Shown: positions 59,640-64,000 of the stretch, in pieces
Numbering within the stretch: position 1 is the stretch's first letter
Layout: each line of letters starts with the position of its first letter
NCBI GenBank assembly: GCA_016716235.1
Contig: JADJWS010000001.1
Coordinates: 2,232,001 to 2,296,000, forward strand
Source: Candidatus Defluviilinea gracilis
GTDB taxonomy: Bacteria > Chloroflexota > Anaerolineae > Anaerolineales > Villigracilaceae
Direction: 5' to 3'
Length of the DNA stretch: 64,000 bases
Made by a program: the position numbers and the translations under genes
The notes under the pieces: model-generated
What the model saw: only the letters and a program-made list of their open reading frames with translations
The model's database searches: none
Told to the model about the DNA's origin: nothing

Positions 59640-59983
59640 GGAATCCCGCTCCAGGCTTGGAGGGCGGTGACGAGTTGCTGAATCAAGACAATATCTGACT
59701 CGGCAAACCGGTTCGAGCGCGCATACTCCAACCCTTGAGAGGCGATGGATGTGGGAGATTGCGAGCCGAACATGGCAAGTTGCCGCGCTGAGATGCCAGG
59801 GTCGCGGTGTGAGTGATATGCCTCGGCAACCATCAACACGTAATCGGCTTTGAAGTCGGCGCGCAGGGTATCGGGCGTGAGGTCGAAGAAATCGACCGGG
59901 TCGATGACCCACCCATATGCAAGGCCGGCGCCGATGCCGATCACGAATGCAAGGATGATAAATAGCCAGCGATTAATTTTCAT
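59636..59983 (-). CDS. small membrane-anchored helical protein, shorter paralogue
   Basis: A 115-residue protein starting MKINRWLFIILAFVIGIGAGLAYGWVIDPVDFFDLTPDTLRADFK. One N-terminal helix precedes a helical domain (about 45-105) with REISARQLAMFG-like repeats. Its start lies only 9 nt after the 3' end of the SRP RNA, so it may be transcribed from the SRP RNA promoter. The start codon could not be supported by a strong ribosome site. Translationally coupled to the longer paralogue. Confidence 0.72.
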   Translation of the reverse strand: MKINRWLFIILAFVIGIGAGLAYGWVIDPVDFFDLTPDTLRADFKADYVLMVAEAYHSHRDPGISARQLAMFGSQSPTSIASQGLEYARSNRFAESDIVLIQQLVTALQAWSGIP

Positions 59984-59992
59984 GGATAAATA

Positions 59993-60094
59993 TCCGGGCA
60001 GGTGATCGGCGGCACCCAGAAACGCTTCCTTACCGTTGCTGTCTTTCGACCCTGGCGGGTTTCGAAAGGCTCTGCCGCGCCGGTCCTGCCCGGA
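59993..60094 (-). ncRNA. ffs: signal recognition particle RNA, small bacterial type
   Basis: A 102-nt RNA. The termini TCCGGGCAGG (60094-60085) and CCTGCCCGGA (60002-59993) pair perfectly. Domain IV is clear: CAGG, stem GTC, tetraloop GAAA, GAC, then AGCA, the symmetric loop contacted by Ffh. The second pairing GGCGCGGCA / TGCCGCC lies inside the terminal stem. SRP RNA with Ffh directs nascent membrane proteins to the membrane. A promoter is placed exactly upstream. No strong terminator follows; the next gene starts 9 nt later. Confidence 0.92.
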
Positions 60095-60101
60095 CGGGCG
60101 A

Positions 60102-60130
60102 AGGATACCCGATGTGGGGAGGGGTGTCAA
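60102..60130 (-). promoter_or_regulatory. near-consensus sigma70 promoter of the SRP RNA gene
   Basis: TTGACA (60130-60125), a 17-bp spacer and TATCCT (60107-60102). The expected start, about 7 nt after the -10 box, falls at the first base of the mature RNA. Confidence 0.88.
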
Positions 60131-60148
60131 TTAGGGCGGCGAGGTTGT

Positions 60149-60188
60149 TAAAAACGAACAGCCAGCGTGATTTGTGCGCTGGCTGTTC
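60149..60188 (-). terminator. terminator of the response-regulator gene
   Basis: GAACAGCCAGCG and CGCTGGCTGTTC form a perfect 12-bp stem with a 9-nt loop, followed on the minus strand by GTTTTTAAC. Confidence 0.93.
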
Positions 60189-60198
60189 TTCGACTTGC

Positions 60199-60657
60199 TC
60201 AACTATTCAAACGCGCTTGCGTATTCCACCCAAGCCAGTAATGCAGGAGATCGTTCATGAGTTGCTTGAATTCGGGGTAGCCGACCGGTTTCACCAGATA
60301 ACTATTCGCGTGGTTATAGTAGGCTCTCGAAACGTCTTTTTCCGCTTCGGAGGTGGTGAGGATGATTACCGGGATCGCTTTCAGGGTTTCATCTTCTTTG
60401 ATGGTTTTTAAGACGTCGATCCCGTCCACTTTGGGCAGTCGCAGGTCGAGCAGGATGATCTGGGGCCGCGATTTATTCTCGGGGTTGGAGTATTCGCCTC
60501 GGTGTTGCAGAAAATCAAGCGCCGATTGCCCGTCGAAAAAGTGTTGGACTTCGTTCGCGATACGATGCTCTTCAAGAGTGCGGATGACAAGTTCGGCGTG
60601 GTCCGCATTATCTTCTACGAGCATGACAAGGTAGGGTCTCCCGGTAATTTTCGTCAT
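60199..60657 (-). CDS. single-domain response regulator, Rcp1-like
   Basis: A 152-residue CheY-fold protein with no output domain. VMLVEDNADHAELVIRTLEEH holds the acidic pair, IILLDLRLPKVDGIDVL the phospho-accepting Asp, and VIILTTSEAEKDVSRAYYNHANSYLVKPV the Thr and Lys switch residues. The E-D-N-x-x-x-x-x-L and L-L-D-L-x-x-P pattern is that of Rcp1-type regulators paired with hybrid or phytochrome kinases. The start is either the ATG at 60657 or one eight codons upstream; neither has a strong ribosome site. No histidine kinase is adjacent. Confidence 0.9.
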   Translation of the reverse strand: MTKITGRPYLVMLVEDNADHAELVIRTLEEHRIANEVQHFFDGQSALDFLQHRGEYSNPENKSRPQIILLDLRLPKVDGIDVLKTIKEDETLKAIPVIILTTSEAEKDVSRAYYNHANSYLVKPVGYPEFKQLMNDLLHYWLGWNTQARLNS

Positions 60658-60754
60658 AATGTATAGCTTATTTTGGAACATTCTAACTCATTTTCGGTTT
60701 TTGGCGGCGCCTAAATGTCCCAAAATCACAACAAAACCGATAGGACAGTCGTGT

Positions 60755-60760
60755 TATAAT
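60755..60760 (+). promoter_or_regulatory. -10 box for the STAS gene
   Basis: TATAAT, 43 nt before the ATG. The leader contains GGAGG. Confidence 0.55.
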
Positions 60761-60802
60761 TTTGACCGCAATAAAACGCTCATTCAACCTGGAGGATGTA
60801 CC

Positions 60803-61138
60803 ATGGAAATTTCGACTCAGGAATTCAAACATTGTGAAATGATCAAAGTCAAGGGACGGGTGGATAGCGCGACGGCTCCGCAACTTGCGCAAGCCCTTGA
60901 GAAAGCCAATGAGGAGGGCAAATACAAGTTGGTGATGGATATGAGCGAACTTGAATACATGTCCAGCGCGGGGTTCCGCGCCTTGCTTGCCGCGCAACGC
61001 AATGCGAAGAAATATAATCGCGGCGAGGTTGTGCTCGTCGGCGTGCCTGACCGGATTCGCGAAGCGCTTGAACTGGCCGGCTTTACAGAACTTTTCAAAA
61101 CCTTTGACGACCCCCTGCACGCGGTTGGGCATTTCTAA
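60803..61138 (+). CDS. STAS-domain anti-sigma factor antagonist
   Basis: A 111-residue STAS protein of the SpoIIAA/RsbV type. MIKVKGRVDSATAPQLAQALEKA is the N-terminal strand-helix, and ELEYMSSAGFRALLAAQRNAKK holds the Ser in D/E-x-x-Y-M-S-S-x-G that is phosphorylated by the partner kinase. Dephosphorylated antagonists bind and remove the anti-sigma or switch kinase. It heads a run with the ATP-binding switch protein and the GAF-array protein. GGAGG precedes the ATG. Confidence 0.92.
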   Translation: MEISTQEFKHCEMIKVKGRVDSATAPQLAQALEKANEEGKYKLVMDMSELEYMSSAGFRALLAAQRNAKKYNRGEVVLVGVPDRIREALELAGFTELFKTFDDPLHAVGHF

Positions 61139-61231
61139 ATAGCGGAGCCTGTTCAGGTTGGAGAAAGACACGAAGGCAACGAGAGAGGAGCCGTTCTCAG
61201 CCACCGGTTGAGGCGGCTTCGGTTTTATCGG

Positions 61232-61639
61232 ATGCAGACGGTCCAGTTCCCGGCACAGTTCGAATTCCTCGACGAGATCCGTGAATTTGTGGGAGTGATT
61301 GCCCGCGAAAACGGCTTCAACGACAAGGCTGTTTACAACATCCAGCTTGCCGCCGACGAAGCCGCATCGAATGTGATCGAACATGCCTATAGAGGGAGCG
61401 CGGATGGAATGCTCGAGATCTCCTGCGGTGTGAAAGCCGAGACCCTGACCATTGTTATGGTCGACCATGGCAAGTCCTTCGATCCTTCGGAAGTGCCGTT
61501 GCCTGATATCCAAGCCGACCTGAGTGATCGCAAAATTGGGGGACTGGGAATTTTTCTCATGCGCAAGTTGATGGATGACTTTGAATACGTTTCAAGCCCG
61601 CGCGGTAATACGCTCACAATGACCAAAAGAAAGGCATAA
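61232..61639 (+). CDS. anti-sigma-factor-type histidine-kinase-like ATPase (switch kinase)
   Basis: A 135-residue HATPase_c protein of the RsbW/SpoIIAB family. YNIQLAADEAASNVIEHAYRGS contains the N box, VMVDHGKSFDP the G1 box, and KIGGLGIFLMRKLMDDFEY the G2 box. It would phosphorylate the adjacent STAS protein and hold a target in check. The start may be this ATG or a TTG eight codons earlier. The stop is 3 bp before the GAF-array gene. Confidence 0.9.
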   Translation: MQTVQFPAQFEFLDEIREFVGVIARENGFNDKAVYNIQLAADEAASNVIEHAYRGSADGMLEISCGVKAETLTIVMVDHGKSFDPSEVPLPDIQADLSDRKIGGLGIFLMRKLMDDFEYVSSPRGNTLTMTKRKA

Positions 61640-61642
61640 GGC

Positions 61643-64000
61643 ATGAAGCAGGCCTCGTCGTCAGATTGGCGCGATCTTGCCCGTCTGGGAGAGCAACTGC
61701 TCAGCGCCGCATCGCTTGCCGAGCAGCGTAACCGCGTTGTGGATGTGGCGGCGCGCCTGTTGGGCGGCGAAGCGGAGTTGTGGCTTTCTGAATCCATTTT
61801 TCGATTGCCGAACACGGAACACGCCTCGATCTTTTCGCCCGAGCCGACAACCAAAGGCATGCAACGCGCCATGGCGGGCGGCAGGATCGTGGCAGGGAGT
61901 AAAGGCGGAAAGTCGAAAAGCGCGGCGCATCCTTCGTGGGCGTCGATTCCTCTCATCGATCGCGGCGCCGCCCTAGGGGCGATTCAGATTACCCGTCCAA
62001 AGGGGCCCGTTTTCAAGCGAGACGATATAAATCTGCTCGAAGGGTTGGCAGGCGTTGTGGCTGTGAGTCTGACCGCTTCGCACCGCATCTCGGTTGAGCA
62101 ATTTCGATTGAACCAGTTAAATCTGGTGAGCCAGGTGAGCGCGCAGATCGCGAACGTGCTCGATGTCAACGAACTTTCGGAGCGCGTCACCCAACTTATT
62201 CAGGAAACGTTCCATTTTTATTACGTGGCGATTTTCACCGTTCGTGAAAATTCTTCCGCCAACCTTCGTTTCCGTTCGAGCGCCATGGCGCAGCGCAAGG
62301 GGAAATCAAAAGCCAAGGTGGCGTTGGATGTGAAGATCGGGCAGGGGTTGATCGGCGAAGCCGCGTCGGATGGCGAGCGGATCGTCGTGCCGAACGTGAA
62401 GAAAGACGCTCGCTTTCGATTCATTGAATCGTTGCCTGAAACGCGTTCCGAGGTGGTCATCCCGCTTAAGACCGAAGGGCGGGTGCTTGGCGTGCTGGAT
62501 GTGCAAAGCAATCAGGTCAATGCCTTCCACGCGAACGATCTGTTGATCCTCAATGCGCTGGCAGACACGATCGCGCGCGCCATCGAAAGCGCGCGGCTCT
62601 ACCGCGATCTGCGCCGCCATTCGGACCACCTTGCATTGATCGCCGATGTAGGGCGGAGCGCGAGCGCCTCGCTGGAATTGAACACGCTCATGAAGAACGT
62701 GTCGGACTTGATCCACGAGCGATTCAAGGTTCCGCATGTGCATTTATTTACCGTTCATCGCAACCGCCGCGTCATTGAATATCAGGCGGGTAGCGGCGAA
62801 CGCGACGCGGGCTCGGAGGGGTTTGCGATCTCCATGGATAACTCCTTGGGCATCATCCCCTGGGTGGCGCGCGAAGGGAAGACGGTGATTACCAACGATG
62901 TGCGCAAGGATAAACGCTATGTGCCCTCGCCTTTTCCGCCGGAAAACACCAAATCCGAAATCTGCGTGCCGTTGTTATACGATGGCGAAGTGGTCGGCTT
63001 GCTCGATATTCAAGCGGACCGCTACAACGCCTTTACCGCGGAGGATAAATTCATGTTCGAGGCGGTGGCAGATCATATTGCCATTGCTATTCACAACGCC
63101 GCGCTCTATCGGTCGGAGCAATGGCGGCGGCGCGTGGCAGACAGCCTGCGCGAGGTCGCCGGCTTGATCTCGGCAGACGAAGATGTGGATGATGTGCTGG
63201 ATGTGATCCTCGCCGAATTGGAACGCAACCTGCCTGTGGATGTTTCCGCGATCTGGTTGCTGGAAGACGACCAGTTGTACCTTGCCGCGAGTCATAATAT
63301 CGATGAGGGTGTGCTTGAAAAAGCGTTGTATGGTTCGGTGGAAGCATACGACGGGTTGATGCAAGTCGTTCATTCTCAAAATGCCGAGATACGAAAGCCG
63401 ACAGACCCGCTGTGGGTTTCCGGTATAGCGGCAGGTTTCGACCAGAGCTATTCCGCGCTGGCTGTGCCGTTGCGCGTGGGAGACCAACCCTTTGGCGTGA
63501 TCACCCTCGCGCATAACGCGGCAGGCAGATATGGGCGTGAAGCGCAAGCTGTGGCTACCACGTTCGCCAGTTACGCGGCGGTCGCCATTGAAAACACGCG
63601 CTTGTACGATGTGGCGCAGGAACAGGCGTACGCGTCGGCGGCGTTGTTGCAGGTGGCGCAGGCAATCGTCAGCCTGAATGATCTCGATGAAATTCTCGGC
63701 ACGATCATCCGTATCATGCCGATCCTCACCGGTGTGCAACGCGCCGCTTTGTATCAATGGGATGCTTCTCATGAGCAATTTGCGCCCACGCAAAATTATG
63801 GGCTGAGCGTCGAGGATGAAAGGCAATTCTGGGAGCGGTCGTTTTCACCGGGTGAATTTACTTTCCTCGATTTATGCCGCGGCGCCACGGGGATGTTAGC
63901 GTGTCCGCTCGAAGGACAGGGAGGGTTACAGGCGTGGTTATCAGCCAGCCCGTCGGAGGAAGCGAATCTTGCCAACCCCAACGCCTTGTTGTTCGCCGTC
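61643..64000 (+). CDS. multi-GAF sensor protein, 3' end outside window
   Basis: The first 786 codons of a cytoplasmic sensor. It has at least four GAF-like domains, each beginning near a L-x-x-V-x-x-x-(I/L) helix: about 15-150 (degenerate), 165-325 (FHFYYVAIFTV, IGQGLIGEAASDGERIVVPNV, EVVIPLKTEGRVLGVLDVQS), 335-490 (VPHVHLFTVHRNRRVIEYQ, GIIPWVAREGKTVITNDV, SEICVPLLYDGEVVGLLDIQA) and 505-660 (SAIWLLEDDQLYLAASHN, SALAVPLRVGDQPFGVITLAH), with a fifth starting near 680. The output domain lies beyond the window. Given the STAS and HATPase neighbours, a SpoIIE/RsbU-type PP2C phosphatase is the likeliest C-terminus, a kinase the alternative (inference). Confidence 0.88.
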   Translation, partial: MKQASSSDWRDLARLGEQLLSAASLAEQRNRVVDVAARLLGGEAELWLSESIFRLPNTEHASIFSPEPTTKGMQRAMAGGRIVAGSKGGKSKSAAHPSWASIPLIDRGAALGAIQITRPKGPVFKRDDINLLEGLAGVVAVSLTASHRISVEQFRLNQLNLVSQVSAQIANVLDVNELSERVTQLIQETFHFYYVAIFTVRENSSANLRFRSSAMAQRKGKSKAKVALDVKIGQGLIGEAASDGERIVVPNVKKDARFRFIESLPETRSEVVIPLKTEGRVLGVLDVQSNQVNAFHANDLLILNALADTIARAIESARLYRDLRRHSDHLALIADVGRSASASLELNTLMKNVSDLIHERFKVPHVHLFTVHRNRRVIEYQAGSGERDAGSEGFAISMDNSLGIIPWVAREGKTVITNDVRKDKRYVPSPFPPENTKSEICVPLLYDGEVVGLLDIQADRYNAFTAEDKFMFEAVADHIAIAIHNAALYRSEQWRRRVADSLREVAGLISADEDVDDVLDVILAELERNLPVDVSAIWLLEDDQLYLAASHNIDEGVLEKALYGSVEAYDGLMQVVHSQNAEIRKPTDPLWVSGIAAGFDQSYSALAVPLRVGDQPFGVITLAHNAAGRYGREAQAVATTFASYAAVAIENTRLYDVAQEQAYASAALLQVAQAIVSLNDLDEILGTIIRIMPILTGVQRAALYQWDASHEQFAPTQNYGLSVEDERQFWERSFSPGEFTFLDLCRGATGMLACPLEGQGGLQAWLSASPSEEANLANPNALLFAV

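Noticed and set aside
59984..60112. Riboswitch upstream of the small membrane protein gene
   Set aside because: The fold and motifs (CAGG-GUC-GAAA-GAC-AGCA, paired ends) fit SRP RNA, and the promoter matches its 5' end.

Overview
The window reads as a chromosomal segment of a free-living bacterium, most likely Chloroflexota of the class Anaerolineae. This is inferred from gene content: VanW and LCP envelope proteins, many lipoproteins with Thr/Pro-rich linkers, GAF-array sensors, a TrkA-fused CPA2 antiporter, many TTG/GTG starts, and dense small intergenic repeats. No phage, transposase, CRISPR array, rRNA or tRNA was found. Coding density is high and most genes are housekeeping or envelope genes.

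Layout. 1-9 kb: a truncated ExeM/NucH extracellular nuclease, a P1 peptidase, an ATP-grasp-like protein, a SlyD-type isomerase, an SH3 lipoprotein and an MFS exporter. 9.1-15.3 kb (all minus strand): acyltransferase, flippase-like membrane protein, small membrane protein, MDR dehydrogenase, small membrane protein, ComB-like phosphatase, PTPS/QueD-like protein and GT4 glycosyltransferase. The order and overlaps suggest one pathway, possibly a glycosylated pterin or related small molecule (inference). 15.3-20.6 kb: ClpS, aldo/keto reductase, CPA2 antiporter, HicBA, soluble transhydrogenase. 20.7-27.5 kb (plus): thiolase, two lipoproteins, CBS protein, viroplasmin-type RNase HI, isochorismatase-like hydrolase, M48 protease. 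27.7-33.4 kb: ObgE, a membrane protein, Lgt, a duplicated small membrane gene (one copy frameshifted) and a Cys-rich radical SAM protein resembling tetraether/membrane-spanning lipid synthases. 33.5-41 kb (minus): BioY, ArgS, S20, LysM-CAP protein, UvrA. 41-46.3 kb: ECF sigma factor, DegV, a gene ruined by a G-rich tract that looks like an assembly artefact, GT2, AAA+ ATPase, GDPD. 46.4-51 kb: a GH3-like protein with an altered catalytic dyad, a Hanks kinase, and divergently from it an FHA-winged-helix regulator. 51.2-58.7 kb: HerA-like ATPase, isoprenylcysteine-methyltransferase-like protein, VanW, Trm112, HEAT and LCP proteins. 58.8-64 kb: two paralogous membrane proteins, the SRP RNA gene with a near-consensus promoter, a CheY-like regulator, and a partner-switching module (STAS, HATPase, multi-GAF protein cut by the window end).

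Non-coding structure is unusually rich: two 95-bp copies of one inverted-repeat element, three bipartite palindromes sharing a design but not a sequence, a perfect 31-bp palindrome inside argS, short-period text-like repeats both between genes and inside a coding sequence, and several promoters whose -10 box lies 6-9 nt from the start codon (predicted leaderless or near-leaderless mRNAs).
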